Positions 1 through 9,552 of a stretch of DNA of 64,000 nt are shown piece by piece. Each line of letters begins with the position of its first letter. Position 1 is the first letter of the stretch. The notes under the pieces are model-generated. The model did no database searches. It had not been told where the DNA came from and was given only the letters and a program-made list of their open reading frames with translations. Origin of the DNA: Pyrococcus sp. NA2 (GTDB taxonomy: Archaea; Methanobacteriota_B; Thermococci; Thermococcales; Thermococcaceae); contig NC_015474.1 in NCBI RefSeq assembly GCF_000211475.1, positions 1,550,001 through 1,614,000 of the forward strand. Reading direction: 5' to 3'. Made by a program: the position numbers and the translations under genes.

Positions 1-127
1 GGAACCAGTGTCCTATTGGTATTTCCTCATAATTTATGTTATGTAATCTCTTTATGTCTTCCAAATAGTTTAGTATTTTTTCATGAGTTTCTTTCTCATA
101 ATACGGGGCATAATACCTTAAGTGCAT
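1..127 (-). CDS. Partial protein of unknown function (N-terminus only)
   Basis: A reading frame opens with ATG at 125-127 on the minus strand and runs off the left edge after 42 codons without a stop. The protein begins MHLRYYAPYYEKETHEKILN, rich in Tyr, His and Lys. A GGGGATC stretch 4-10 bases before the ATG is a plausible ribosome binding site. I do not recognise the family; the reading is supported only by the open frame and the RBS. Confidence 0.5.
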   Translation of the reverse strand, partial: MHLRYYAPYYEKETHEKILNYLEDIKRLHNINYEEIPIGHWF

Positions 128-237
128 TTAGTGATCCCCAAAGAATTCTACCTAAATCAAAAATTTAAAAATTGAAACTCAGGAATAATTAATAAAATAT
201 TAAAAACTTTAATAAACATTTGTGCAAATCAGTTATC

Positions 238-1077
238 ATGATGCCTAAGGCATTTTTAGAGTTAGGTGCTGAGATAATCCTATGCTCAGAGGGATGTAAA
301 GGTATAAAGAATTCCAAGGAGGAAGGTATCATTCCAAGAGTTCTAATCCTTTCTACACTTCAAGGCAAGCCTTCCAGAGAAAAAGCAAAAATTGGTATTT
401 TTGGAATAAATCCAGGACCTCACTTACCATTTGAAAGGCTTTACTATAGAGACATTCTAAAGAAACATGGATTATTGACAGCAGAATATAACAAAAGTAA
501 CGCCATCAAAGCTTTTAAAGAAATCCATGATATATGGGTCTCAGAATTTATTAGGAACTACCGTAACTATCCTTCCCACTATAGATACTTTGCAAACATA
601 TTGGAACTTATAAAGAAGGCAAAAGATTGTTTTAATTTACGTGAGGAGGATACAATTCTGTTAGGAGAATTAGTGTACTGTGAGAGTAAGAATGTTAGGG
701 TTCCACTACCTACAGAAACCTTACAAAAGTGTATAGAGAAGTTTTTGGGGCGTGTACTTGATTTTATAGAAGGGGACTTAATTTTATGTTTGGGGTGGGA
801 ATCCTATGAGATCATGAAAAAGCTAACCAAAAAGAGGAAAATACATGAGAAAATTTTTCCCGACATAGCTGAAAAGCTGAAAAACAAAAAGATACTTGGA
901 TTATACCATCCTACTGGAAGTCCTAAGTTTTATTCATACTTTAAGGATAATAAAAAGCCTGTAACTGAAAGATCTCTAAATCCTGAGCTTTGTGAAACAA
1001 TAAAGGACTTCCTAAAGAGTAGCAAAAGATATGGGTTTATAAAAAAAGAAAACAATGCTTTAAAAATAGTAGAATAG
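238..1077 (+). CDS. Uracil-DNA glycosylase superfamily-like protein
   Basis: The 279-residue protein has a GIFGINPGPH motif near residue 55, which matches the water-activating loop (G-x-N-P-G) of the UDG superfamily, and a GLYHPTGSP motif near residue 228, which matches the second catalytic loop (H-P-S/T-G/P-S). These are the two hallmarks of family 4/5/6 and MUG-type glycosylases that remove uracil or other damaged bases. The iron-sulfur cysteines typical of archaeal family 4 are not evident, so substrate is uncertain. I prefer ATG 238 over an upstream TTG at 220. The frame is longer than typical family 4 enzymes (about 200 residues). DNA is AT-rich compared with the next genes. Confidence 0.55.
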   Translation: MMPKAFLELGAEIILCSEGCKGIKNSKEEGIIPRVLILSTLQGKPSREKAKIGIFGINPGPHLPFERLYYRDILKKHGLLTAEYNKSNAIKAFKEIHDIWVSEFIRNYRNYPSHYRYFANILELIKKAKDCFNLREEDTILLGELVYCESKNVRVPLPTETLQKCIEKFLGRVLDFIEGDLILCLGWESYEIMKKLTKKRKIHEKIFPDIAEKLKNKKILGLYHPTGSPKFYSYFKDNKKPVTERSLNPELCETIKDFLKSSKRYGFIKKENNALKIVE

Positions 1078-1283
1078 AGGTTGCATTTTCAGAATTTACA
1101 AAAATTACTTAATTTAATCTTTTAGTATTTTTGTTTCTCTTTCTCTTAGTGTGTTCTTCTATCAAATCTCCTTCCCCTGCAATATTAACAAAGGCCTTAA
1201 ATGAATCTTTGCCTAAGTGCGAGATTATTTCTTGTACTTTGGAGAGCATTAAGTGTATAGTTTATATTTTCCACACTCTGCTA

Positions 1284-1574
<291 letters not shown>

Positions 1575-1718
1575 CTAAGGGAACATAAACAAGAATAAAA
1601 ATGTTTCTAAAGTCGATCAAATTAGGAATAATTATTATATTTTAATAGCTTCTGTTATAGTGATATTCTCGAAAATTTTATAAAATTTATAGTAGCATAA
1701 TTTAAATGGTGATTATAT

Positions 1719-1796
1719 ATGCATGAAAGAAAACAAAAGTATTATGGTGTAGGATTGTGGGTAATAGTTTTATTTGTAATAATGTATGCCAGATAA
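1719..1796 (+). CDS. Possible 25-residue membrane peptide or frameshifted N-terminus
   Basis: ATG 1719 follows a good ribosome binding site (GGTGAT at 1709-1714) and encodes MHERKQKYYGVGLWVIVLFV then five more residues. It has a basic head and one hydrophobic segment. It could be a genuine small membrane protein heading the ABC operon, or the broken N-terminus of the next gene. The same DNA in another frame (1786-1845) also looks coding but stops at TAA 1846. Confidence 0.35.
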   Translation: MHERKQKYYGVGLWVIVLFVIMYAR

Positions 1797-1841
1797 TCCT
1801 ACAGATCCAGCGCTTCCAACTACGATGAGAGGTGATTTCGC

Positions 1842-2109
1842 GTGGTAAGATCTAAAAAACTATTTTTTTGCTCTGGCCTTGGTTTCGGCAATACCCTTAG
1901 CTCTTTCATTTTCTATTTTAGTTAGTTATTTGTTGGCAATCTTCATTTTGACTACAAATAAAGTACCACCTGGGCAGGGCATTCTATTTAACGCAATAAA
2001 TGAGCCGTATTATGTCTCAGTAAAGGTAACTCCAATAACAGGAGTCCTATGCTATCTTTTGGGCTTTGTAAGCTCAATAAGAATCCTTAGAAGATTTAGG
2101 AGGGAATGA
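1842..2109 (+). pseudogene. Small membrane protein of the ABC operon, start region frameshifted
   Basis: The open frame from TTG 1879 gives a 76-residue protein with two membrane segments and a basic tail (RILRRFRRE), but it has no ribosome binding site. A GTG at 1842 has a strong one (GAGGTGAT, 1829-1836) and encodes MVRSKKLFF before entering a wrong frame. Removing one base in the T7 run (1863-1869) or A6 run (1854-1859) joins the two into a clean signal-anchor protein, MVRSKKLFFALALVSAIPLA and onward. The gene overlaps the next by ATGA, so it belongs to the same operon. It may be frameshifted in vivo, a sequencing error, or start at TTG 1879. Confidence 0.5.
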
Positions 2110-3254
2110 AAGTGAGGATAGCGGAAATATTAAGGTATCACATCCTGATATTTATGAAAAATTCCAATTATCTTGCTGGGATGATCTCTCTTATACCTTT
2201 AATAATCCTCTTAAAAGACAAGATTATCGAAGATGTTATTGTCTTTGTCTTGTTGGGAGCAATTCCACTTCTCTTTTCAAATTCATTTGATCCTAAGAAA
2301 ATTGGAGCGATCCTTAAATATAGACCCGACGCTGATCCCATTGTGCTATTTGTATCGATAGTTATAAGCCTTCCTTTCATCCTTTGTTGCTCCTATCTTT
2401 ATCCAGGTTTTTTGCTCTCCAATATTATTGCATTTACCACTTTATCCATACTTCCATTGTCTATTTCATCTAAAATTAGGTGTATAACCACAATTCTTGG
2501 TCTCTTAGCAATTAGTGGAAGAAAGATGACTCTGATAGGTTACATCATTCTTGTAATTGCATACTTGGTAGCCTCTGTTCTAAAAGATAAGCTGATAAGA
2601 GTTTATCTAGTTAGAAACATCTATATTTCCACCCTTTCCTTTGAAATTAGGGGAATCGCTATTATTCTCTCTGTAATTTTCACACTTATAGCCCAGTACT
2701 TGAGAATGCAAGGGGTAAAATTTGGTTGTGGAGTTGGAGCATTTAAAGCTTTGTATCCATTATCTATTGTGTCAGATGAACAAAAATTCGATATTACATG
2801 GAGGATTGGAAGTACGCTGGTTACTATGTGCATAATAGCCCCCATGATTTGGCCTTTATTCCTGGTTGGTGATAGTTATGTTGATTCTTATATAGCCTAT
2901 CTCCACTATCTAAAACCAGAGAGCTATTTAAGAAGACTAATAAAGGAAATTCTACTCTTCTTGATTTCGCTAATTGTTCCGTTGACATTTTATTCCTTGG
3001 CAATTCTTGAAAGGGAGTATTTAGGGACACTATATATCTTGTTTTTCATGTTAGCGATAGGGCGAATTGTATTATCAATAACATTGCCAAGTTTTGAAAG
3101 AAACAGCTTCCTATTTCTGTATCTAATTATCCTGGGTGCTCCATTTATTATAAGGAAAATTATTCCTATGTGGATAATTCCCTTGTTAATTCTTATCTCT
3201 CCACTTGCATATTTTGTGAGGATAAAGCTAGAAAGGGTGATAAGAAATGTCTAG
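2106..3254 (+). CDS. Polytopic membrane protein, probable ABC transporter permease
   Basis: A 382-residue protein with about ten hydrophobic segments and short charged loops. It starts in an ATGA overlap with the preceding gene and ends 8 bases inside the next, so translation is coupled. No family motif is recognisable, but its position between small membrane proteins and an ABC ATPase makes it the likely membrane subunit of an ABC-2-like exporter. The substrate is unknown. No periplasmic binding protein is present, which fits export and not import. Confidence 0.6.
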   Translation: MKVRIAEILRYHILIFMKNSNYLAGMISLIPLIILLKDKIIEDVIVFVLLGAIPLLFSNSFDPKKIGAILKYRPDADPIVLFVSIVISLPFILCCSYLYPGFLLSNIIAFTTLSILPLSISSKIRCITTILGLLAISGRKMTLIGYIILVIAYLVASVLKDKLIRVYLVRNIYISTLSFEIRGIAIILSVIFTLIAQYLRMQGVKFGCGVGAFKALYPLSIVSDEQKFDITWRIGSTLVTMCIIAPMIWPLFLVGDSYVDSYIAYLHYLKPESYLRRLIKEILLFLISLIVPLTFYSLAILEREYLGTLYILFFMLAIGRIVLSITLPSFERNSFLFLYLIILGAPFIIRKIIPMWIIPLLILISPLAYFVRIKLERVIRNV

Positions 3255-3576
3255 GCAATTCTTAAATTTCGTAAAAATGGTAAGCATATATGTAGGATTT
3301 CTTGTGGCTCTAGTACTTTGGATTGGTTTTCTTATAGGTAAAATAACAGGAGAATTCACTAATTGCTATATGAAATCTATAGTGAAAAATGTAGTGTTGC
3401 CACTAGTTGGAGCGGTATATGTTCATGAAGTTCTTCAATATCTCCCCCTAATGGCACCTGTAAAAGTAACTATGGATTTCAAGAAATTAATGTTTGTGTG
3501 GGAACCAACAGTGGAAGTTAGTTCAACTAGAAAGTTGTGTGGCTGGATTCTTGGATTCTGGGAGGGATGGGAATGA
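3247..3576 (+). CDS. Small membrane protein of the ABC operon
   Basis: A 109-residue protein with one clear N-terminal membrane segment (about residues 10-30), a second weaker one near residues 48-62, and an extracellular-looking remainder. It overlaps the upstream permease by 8 bases and the downstream ATPase by ATGA. Its last codons contain the GGAGGG ribosome binding site for the ATPase. I do not recognise it. It probably forms part of the same transporter. Confidence 0.6.
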   Translation: MSRQFLNFVKMVSIYVGFLVALVLWIGFLIGKITGEFTNCYMKSIVKNVVLPLVGAVYVHEVLQYLPLMAPVKVTMDFKKLMFVWEPTVEVSSTRKLCGWILGFWEGWE

Positions 3577-4193
3577 AACTTGAGATTAGAGATCTTAGTG
3601 TTGGTTATGATAAACCAGTTCTCGAAAGAATAACAATGACCATAGAGAAAGGTAATGTCGTGAACTTCCACGGTCCAAATGGGATAGGAAAAACCACACT
3701 TTTAAAAACAATATCAACATATTTGAAACCCCTCAAGGGAGAAATAATTTACAATGGAGTCCCTATAACAAAAGTTAAGGGCAAAATATTTTTCCTTCCC
3801 GAAGAAATAATCGTGCCCAGGAAAATAAGTGTTGAGGATTATTTAAAAGCAGTGGCCAGTCTTTATGGAGTTAAAGTTAATAAAAATGAAATTATGGATG
3901 CACTTGAATCCGTGGAGGTCTTGGATTTAAAGAAGAAGCTGGGAGAGCTTTCCCAGGGAACAATTAGAAGGGTTCAATTGGCATCCACCTTGTTAGTGAA
4001 TGCCGAGATTTATGTTCTTGACGATCCAGTTGTTGCCATTGATGAGGACTCAAAACATAAAGTCCTAAAGTCTATCCTCGAAATTCTCAAAGAGAAGGGC
4101 ATTGTTATCATCTCCTCAAGAGAAGAGCTCTCCTATTGTGATGTAAATGAGGATCTTCATAAGTACTCAACAAAAATTAGAAAAAGGGATTAA
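3573..4193 (+). CDS. ABC transporter ATPase with degenerate catalytic residues
   Basis: A 206-residue ATPase. ATG 3573 is chosen because it makes an ATGA overlap and follows GGAGGG (3561-3566); the frame is open further upstream. Walker A is GPNGIGKTT near residue 37, the signature is LSQGT, and Walker B reads YVLDDPVVAID. The usual catalytic Glu after Walker B is Asp, the Q-loop Gln is not found (FFLPEEI), and the switch His is absent (IISSREELS). Such changes slow or abolish hydrolysis in known ABC proteins, so this subunit may need a partner ATPase or work mainly by binding ATP. Its 3' end overlaps that of hydA by 4 bases, tail to tail. Confidence 0.85.
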   Translation: MKLEIRDLSVGYDKPVLERITMTIEKGNVVNFHGPNGIGKTTLLKTISTYLKPLKGEIIYNGVPITKVKGKIFFLPEEIIVPRKISVEDYLKAVASLYGVKVNKNEIMDALESVEVLDLKKKLGELSQGTIRRVQLASTLLVNAEIYVLDDPVVAIDEDSKHKVLKSILEILKEKGIVIISSREELSYCDVNEDLHKYSTKIRKRD

Positions 4194-5476
4194 AGTTTAA
4201 CCACGTGGACTGAGCAAGATATGCATGGATCATAAGCCCTAACAACCATCTCTGCCAATAGCTTTAGCCTCTCCGGATCATCGTTGTAGTGCTTTTCGGC
4301 CATCATTCTTACATGTTCTTCCATCATCGCCAAGTTGAATGCTGTGGGTGTTATTATGTCGGCATAGGCAACCCTTCCATTCTCAACTTTAAGGGCATAG
4401 ACTAAGATCCCTCTTGGGGCCTCAGTCGTTGATACGCCGAAGCCGTCTTTTATCTCAACTTCATCCCTAGCTCTTATTGGCCACTTAGCGAGAGCCTCGT
4501 CGAGCAGATCTATTGCCCTCTCCATGAAGTAAACTATTTCAAGGGCCTGTGCTAAATTATTTGCGAATGGATTTGTTCCTTTTAAGAGGTCTCTATTTGC
4601 CTCATAAAGATCCCTGGCCTTACCGTACAGGAGATCCGCATTGTTAACAATCCTGGATATGGCTCCGACCATGAAGGGCTTGCCTTTGTAATGGCTGTGC
4701 TTTGCGAAGCTGTGCTCAACGACGAATTCCTTTATGTACTCCTTGTACTTCTCACTTGGGAATTCCTCCCCATCGTTTGCCTTTATGTAATCTCCGTAAA
4801 TTCCATAGGCATCTCCTCTGGGCTTCACGGCCAGATGGGTTATTGATCCCTCAACTTCGCTGTACTGCTCAAGCTTTGCGAATAACTCAAAAGTATACTC
4901 GGCAAGGGGCAGGGCTTCCTTAAGCTTGGCTTTCATTTTCTCAAGGACACTCCTCTCGGGAAGCTTTCCGAATCCGCCTAAAACCGCGTTCTCCTGATGT
5001 ATAGCTCTCGACCCTAGAACGTCCATCATCCAGGAACCAAGGTTCTTCAACTTAAGGGCTATCTCTATCTCCTTCTTGTATTCATCCACCATCTTAAGTG
5101 GGCTTGAATAACCCATGTAGTCGGGAAGAACTAGGAGATATAGGTGAAGAGCATGGCTCTCTATCATGTCTCCGATGTATAGTACTTCTCTGAGGGCCTG
5201 TATCTCCTCCCTCGGGGTGAAGCCTATGGCCTTTTCAGCAGCTTCTAAAGCTGTTAGCTTATGTGCAGCCGAGCAGAAAGAGCATATCCTTGGATAAATT
5301 GCCAAAGCCTCATCAAGCTTCTTTCCCAATGTTATGGCCTCAAAGAACCTTGGCCCTTCAATTATGTTCAGCTTAACCTCTTTAACGCCTTCATCCCCAA
5401 CTATTATCTCAACCCCTCCCTTCCCCTCAACCCTAGCTATGTGATCAACCGTGATCGGGATGTAGAGGTTCTTCAT
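4190..5476 (-). CDS. hydA: NiFe sulfhydrogenase I alpha (catalytic large) subunit
   Basis: The 428-residue protein carries the nickel-iron site: [10 protein letters not shown] (Cys65, Cys68) near the N-terminus and DPCISCSVH (Cys418, Cys421) at the C-terminus. After His424 only VVKL remains, the short tail that a maturation protease removes in the Pyrococcus enzyme. It is the last gene of the operon hydB-hydG-hydD-hydA, sharing ATGA with hydD, with GGAGGTG before its ATG. The enzyme is a soluble heterotetramer that interconverts H2/H+ with NADP(H) and can reduce sulfur to H2S. All four nickel-ligating Cys are intact. Confidence 0.97.
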   Translation of the reverse strand: MKNLYIPITVDHIARVEGKGGVEIIVGDEGVKEVKLNIIEGPRFFEAITLGKKLDEALAIYPRICSFCSAAHKLTALEAAEKAIGFTPREEIQALREVLYIGDMIESHALHLYLLVLPDYMGYSSPLKMVDEYKKEIEIALKLKNLGSWMMDVLGSRAIHQENAVLGGFGKLPERSVLEKMKAKLKEALPLAEYTFELFAKLEQYSEVEGSITHLAVKPRGDAYGIYGDYIKANDGEEFPSEKYKEYIKEFVVEHSFAKHSHYKGKPFMVGAISRIVNNADLLYGKARDLYEANRDLLKGTNPFANNLAQALEIVYFMERAIDLLDEALAKWPIRARDEVEIKDGFGVSTTEAPRGILVYALKVENGRVAYADIITPTAFNLAMMEEHVRMMAEKHYNDDPERLKLLAEMVVRAYDPCISCSVHVVKL

Positions 5477-6264
5477 TCTTTCACCTCCTGGAATATCTTC
5501 TCAACCATCTTCTCTATCCTCTCGTCGTGACCATTGAACATCTTCATCCTCTCGATTATCTCCTCCTTACTCAGCCCTTTCTCCTTGAACACTCTGGCCA
5601 AAGAATCGAACCATGCAACGTCGTAACCTATGGCTCCTCTGCAACCTATGCACGCTATTCCAAAGCTCGGACATCTCGCATCGCATCCGGCCCTAGTTAC
5701 GGGCCCTAAGCAGGGCTCGCCTTTCTCCAAGAGAACGCATGGATTGCCTTTAAGCCTACACTCTAGACAAACTGGATAATCTATATCCTCTGGCCATGAA
5801 CCAATTAGGAACGTTCCAAGAGCGTACAAGAAGTCCCTCTTCTCTGGGGGACATCCGTATATGTTGTAGTCAACCTTTATGTACTTTGAAACTGGTTCAG
5901 CCTTCTTTGGCTGGAACTTGACCTTTGCATCACCGTAAACCTTCTTCCACAGCTCCTCTAATGATCTATCGCTCCAGCTTTGAACACCCCCCTGAACTGC
6001 ACAAGCTCCCACAGCGACAACTATCTTGGCATTCTCCCTAATCCTCTTCACGAGCTCAACTTCCTCCTCCGTTGAAACGCTACCCTCTATGAACGCTATA
6101 TCAACTGGCTCATCCTCGTAACTATCTCTTTCAATCATGTACCAGCACACTATCTCTGCATTTGGGATGAGCTTTAACAACTCGTCCATCATTGCAAACT
6201 GGAGCTGACAGCCATAGCAACTTGTCAAGGCGTAAAAGCCAATTCTAATTTTCTTCTTTTCCAT
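5473..6264 (-). CDS. hydD: NiFe sulfhydrogenase I delta (small, iron-sulfur) subunit
   Basis: A 263-residue small subunit that wires electrons from the gamma/beta flavin-FeS module to the NiFe site. The proximal-cluster motif SCYGCQ (Cys16, Cys19) is present, as are GACAVQGG near residue 94 and further cysteine groups ([26 protein letters not shown]) that fit three 4Fe-4S clusters. There is no twin-arginine signal, consistent with a cytosolic enzyme. The ribosome binding site GAGGTGAT precedes ATG 6264. Length matches the Pyrococcus family. Confidence 0.96.
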   Translation of the reverse strand: MEKKKIRIGFYALTSCYGCQLQFAMMDELLKLIPNAEIVCWYMIERDSYEDEPVDIAFIEGSVSTEEEVELVKRIRENAKIVVAVGACAVQGGVQSWSDRSLEELWKKVYGDAKVKFQPKKAEPVSKYIKVDYNIYGCPPEKRDFLYALGTFLIGSWPEDIDYPVCLECRLKGNPCVLLEKGEPCLGPVTRAGCDARCPSFGIACIGCRGAIGYDVAWFDSLARVFKEKGLSKEEIIERMKMFNGHDERIEKMVEKIFQEVKE

Positions 6265-6275
6265 GTTCTATCACC

Positions 6276-7154
6276 TCAATCAAGTAGGCCTGGCGTTGAT
6301 ACGATATCAAAGTAGGTGAACACGGGACCGTCTTTGCATATGTACTTCCAACTCGTGCTCGTTCCAACATTACAATGACCGCACTTTCCAATTCCACACT
6401 TCATCCTTCTCTCAAGTGTAACATAGATGTTCTCCGGGCGATAACCGTAGTTTATGAGGGACTCAAAGACCGCCTTGTACATCCTCGGTGGTCCACAGAT
6501 TGCCACAGCTGTATTCTTCGGATTGGTGTTGGCCTCAACTATGAACTGTTGAGGCCTACCCTTTAGGCCTGGCCAGTTTGGATCTCTAGTTACGCTCTGA
6601 ATGATTTTCACGTTTTCAGCTTCAGCTAAATCCTTCATTGCCTCAAGTTCCTTGTAGAATAGCAGATCCTTCCCGTAACGAGCGGTGTTGATGAATGTTA
6701 TATTTCCGTACTTCCATCTGTTATCCATTGCATATAGGAAGACGCTTCTAAGCGGAGCCGCTCCAAGGCCAGCCGCTATTAAGAGGAGGTCCATACCCTC
6801 CCACTCGTCAACAGGAAAACCGTTTCCATATGGCCCTCTAACTAGAACTGTATCTCCGGGTTTTAGTCTGTGAACTACCGTTGTAACTCTTCCTGCCCTT
6901 CTTATGCAGAGCTCAAAGAATCCTCTTCTCATTGGAGATGAGCAGATGCTTATCGGGACTTCACCAACTCCAGGAATTGTTAGCTGAACGAATTGTCCTG
7001 GCTTGAACGTCCATGTCTCTGCAAGCTTTGGATCTTCAAATCTAAAGAGGAACAGTTTCTCCTTTTCCGTTAAATCGTAAACCTTGAGAACCTTGACCCT
7101 ATGCAACGCATATGGATTATCATTCGGCATCATAACATCCTTGGGGAGGGTCAT
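6276..7154 (-). CDS. hydG: Sulfhydrogenase I gamma subunit, FAD/NAD(P)-binding reductase
   Basis: A 292-residue ferredoxin-NADP reductase-type protein, homologous to anaerobic sulfite reductase subunit B. It has the FAD-binding signature (PISICSSP near residue 75), a nucleotide-binding region ([13 protein letters not shown], then CGPPRMY), and a C-terminal 2Fe-2S site (Cys253, Cys258, Cys261, Cys273). It passes electrons between NADP(H) and the iron-sulfur chain. It overlaps hydB by 4 bases and lies 11 bases ahead of hydD. Confidence 0.95.
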   Translation of the reverse strand: MTLPKDVMMPNDNPYALHRVKVLKVYDLTEKEKLFLFRFEDPKLAETWTFKPGQFVQLTIPGVGEVPISICSSPMRRGFFELCIRRAGRVTTVVHRLKPGDTVLVRGPYGNGFPVDEWEGMDLLLIAAGLGAAPLRSVFLYAMDNRWKYGNITFINTARYGKDLLFYKELEAMKDLAEAENVKIIQSVTRDPNWPGLKGRPQQFIVEANTNPKNTAVAICGPPRMYKAVFESLINYGYRPENIYVTLERRMKCGIGKCGHCNVGTSTSWKYICKDGPVFTYFDIVSTPGLLD

Positions 7155-8254
7155 TCCTCCTCACCCCTAATCTTTGGAGAATATGCAAATCCCCTCTTTG
7201 GAATCTCCTCACTAACCGTTGGAGGACACTTCTGCTCCTCAAATCCGAGGATTACTCTGAGGTTCCTAATGAAGCTAATTCCAGCTGGACAGAATGCTGT
7301 GCAACGGCCACAACCGACACAAAAGCTTAAGCCGAGCTTCTCGTTATAGGAATTCTTACAGAGGTATCTGTTCAAGAACCTAGCCTTCTTCGTGGGTCTG
7401 AAATTGTGACCCCCAGCAACCAAACCATGGCTCCTAAACTGGCAGGAATCCCACCTTCTCTCCCTATATCCAGTCATCCCATCTAGGTTCACTATATCTT
7501 GAACTTCGTAACAGCGACATGTTGGACATGTTGTATTGCATATCCCACAGGCTAAGCATTTGTCAGCCTCTTCATCCCACAGGGGATGCTCCATTTCAAG
7601 CTCAAGGAGATATCTTAAGTCTCCCCAGTCCTCGTGGTATTTAAAGGCCTGCTGTCTTCTCTTCTCAAACTCTCTGAAGGCACAGATGTCCTTATCTGTT
7701 ACCTTCTCAAAGAGTTTTATGTTCTTATCAACTATCCTATGTCCTATGGGCGTTCCAACTCTAACCAACCAACCATCTGGAAGCTCATGCAGGAATAGAT
7801 CGAAACCATCATCCGCAAAGTCCGTATCTCTTAGGTTGCAGAAGCAGTACTCGTCTGGCATGCAGCTTATTCCAATGATTATCCCTTTCTCTCTCCTAAC
7901 CTTATAATATTTGTCAGGCAACTCATCTAGATAAACGGTGTCAAGGATCTTCAGCCCATAGATATCGCAAGCGTGAACTCCGAAGAGGACGAAGGGCTCG
8001 ACGTCCTCTATAACTTCTCTGTATTCTGGTTTTGATATGTCGAACTCGAACATCTTCTCCCTAGGCTTAAAGAAGAACTTCTTCGGAGGCATTATCGTTC
8101 TTGTGTAGTGAAACTCAACTTTCCTCACGTCATCTATTTCTCTGAAGTCGTAGAATTTTTCAGAAATCTTCACGGGAGCGTAAAGTTTCCCCCACTCTTT
8201 CAAACGCTCCAGGAATTCGTAGGTATTCTCCTTTGGCAACTTCACATACCTCAA
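7151..8254 (-). CDS. hydB: Sulfhydrogenase I beta subunit, two-cluster ferredoxin-like
   Basis: First gene of the hydrogenase operon, 367 residues, related to anaerobic sulfite reductase subunit A. Two 4Fe-4S motifs are visible: [14 protein letters not shown] near residue 230 and [12 protein letters not shown] near residue 312. It is thought to carry the sulfur-reducing electron branch with hydG. The start is TTG 8254, placed by a GGAGGTG ribosome binding site 7 bases upstream and by the family N-terminus [14 protein letters not shown]. The upstream promoter has a SurR-type site. Confidence 0.95.
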   Translation of the reverse strand: MRYVKLPKENTYEFLERLKEWGKLYAPVKISEKFYDFREIDDVRKVEFHYTRTIMPPKKFFFKPREKMFEFDISKPEYREVIEDVEPFVLFGVHACDIYGLKILDTVYLDELPDKYYKVRREKGIIIGISCMPDEYCFCNLRDTDFADDGFDLFLHELPDGWLVRVGTPIGHRIVDKNIKLFEKVTDKDICAFREFEKRRQQAFKYHEDWGDLRYLLELEMEHPLWDEEADKCLACGICNTTCPTCRCYEVQDIVNLDGMTGYRERRWDSCQFRSHGLVAGGHNFRPTKKARFLNRYLCKNSYNEKLGLSFCVGCGRCTAFCPAGISFIRNLRVILGFEEQKCPPTVSEEIPKRGFAYSPKIRGEEE

Positions 8255-8272
8255 CTATCCCACCTCCATTGG

Positions 8273-8379
8273 TGAACATGATCATGCAAAATGTTCATTT
8301 TTGTTCCTCAGTTTAAAGTTGGACGCTTGAATAAAAAAGCGTTTTTAAACCCGAAAATTGAAAACCAAAGGTTAAGAAC
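8273..8379 (-). promoter_or_regulatory. Sulfhydrogenase promoter with extended SurR motif and inverted repeat
   Basis: Read on the minus strand, GTTCTTAACCTTTGGTT lies at 8379-8363 and fits exactly the published SurR consensus GTTn3AACn5GTT, the redox-responsive activator of hydrogenase genes when sulfur is absent. About 15 bases downstream is a TATA-like TTTAAAAAC (8349-8341). Nearer the gene, TGAACAT (8273-8279) and ATGTTCA (8291-8297) form a perfect 7-bp inverted repeat with an 11-base spacer in the leader. The first element is activator-like by position; a role for the second is inference. Confidence 0.7.
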
Positions 8380-8399
8380 TCCGTAGATCTTCGAAATCT

Positions 8400-8891
8400 A
8401 GACTTCAATGCACAAAATAAGATAGTGCAGCATTCCTTAATACATTTAAGCTTTCAAGTCGTACCTTAAGAAGGTTAACGTACTTGAACTTTTATCTGAG
8501 CTCGTCTCCTTTAATACAGTGCCGAGGAATTAAACTCCTAGGGCAAAGTTCATTAAGGAATAGGAAAGGATGAATACTATACGGAGAAATTGAAAAGGGT
8601 AAATTAAAACTTCCCTTCTCATTCACGCTAACAATAAAAGAAAACAAGGCCTGCAGAAGAGCAATGGCCATGCACATGCCTAACATGCTAGCTTAACGAA
8701 ATCTTCCTCTCAATGGCGGGAGGACACGATTGAGTGACCTAGGCAAGAGCCACCTGAATTTTTGTGAGAGTTATTTGGAGAAATTGATTTAGAGGAGATT
8801 GACCGAGTGGAGTTCGTGAGAAAGTAGAAAAACCCACTTTTCTTGGCGTGATTTAGGGAGTTCAGAATCTTCTAGTCTTGAGGTCTTTCGG
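8400..8891. other. Intergenic stretch with traces of decayed coding sequence
   Basis: No intact gene is supported. Short runs look coding but are broken: on the plus strand about 8780-8827 reads EIDLEEIDRVEFVRK and stops at TAG, while shifting one base continues as VEKPTFLGVI and stops. A 64-codon open frame on the minus strand at 8492-8686 has no ribosome binding site or recognisable product and is not called. Confidence 0.4.
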
Positions 8892-8999
8892 CTAAACCTC
8901 TTCAGCTTCTTCGGCTTTTGCTATTTCTGAGAAGAATATGTTGTAGGGTTTATGATCGGGCATTGTGATCCTTGCGTATAGGTATGCCCACACTTTATA
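8892..8999 (-). pseudogene. C-terminal fragment of a decayed gene, unknown family
   Basis: On the minus strand the DNA reads YKVWAYLYARITMPDHKPYN and then IFFSEIAKAEEAEEV before TAG at 8892-8894. Composition is protein-like and helical, but no start or upstream body exists, because the ferritin-like gene and its promoter occupy the upstream DNA. Its 5' part overlaps the TATA box (8994-9000) of that gene. Identity is unknown. Confidence 0.35.
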
Positions 9000-9036
9000 A
9001 GAAAATTGTACTGAAATTAATGAGAGGGTGATGCAA

Positions 9037-9552
9037 ATGGACATTGAGTCAGCACTCTCACTTGAAAACATGAAGGAATTCTCAATTGAAGAACTTCTTG
9101 GAATGGCAATTAAGGCCGAAATAGGAGCAGTGGAGTTTTATAAAAGCTTAGCAGAGAAAATAGAAGTGAGGGCACTAAAAGAGAGAATAAGAGCGTTAGC
9201 TGAAGAAGAAAAGAAGCACGAGCTTCTACTTAGAGAGATGTATCGCTCAATGTTTGGAGAGAAGGAAATTAAATTCCCAAGAGAGCATATAGGGCCAGAG
9301 CTAAAACCTGTGGAGAGGGAACTTAGAGACATTAAAGATGTCATAGAACTAATAAGATGGGCAATGACAGCTGAAAAAATGGCCTCAGAGTTCTATAAGA
9401 AACTTGGGGAAATTGTAGATTCAGAAGAGAAGAAGAGGTTAACGAGATACCTAAGTAATATGGAAAAGGGGCATTATTATATGCTAAGGGCCGAGTATGA
9501 GTTACTTCTTGATTGGTCTATGTACAGTCAAATGATGCACGTTGGTCCTTAG
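9037..9552 (+). CDS. Ferritin-like diiron protein (rubrerythrin family, no rubredoxin domain)
   Basis: A 171-residue four-helix protein with two similar halves. Carboxylate-His motifs fit a diiron site: EIGAVEFY, AEEEKKHELLLREMY, then AEKMASEFYKK and MEKGHYYML. Rubrerythrins of anaerobes reduce peroxide using NAD(P)H-derived electrons; this one lacks the C-terminal rubredoxin cysteines. ATG 9037 is preferred over GTG 9028 because GAGGGTGAT sits just upstream and a TATA box (CTTTATAA, 8993-9000) places the transcript start near 9022. It lies next to the hydrogenase cluster. Ferritin-like proteins are common encapsulin cargo, but no targeting peptide is recognised. Confidence 0.75.
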   Translation: MDIESALSLENMKEFSIEELLGMAIKAEIGAVEFYKSLAEKIEVRALKERIRALAEEEKKHELLLREMYRSMFGEKEIKFPREHIGPELKPVERELRDIKDVIELIRWAMTAEKMASEFYKKLGEIVDSEEKKRLTRYLSNMEKGHYYMLRAEYELLLDWSMYSQMMHVGP

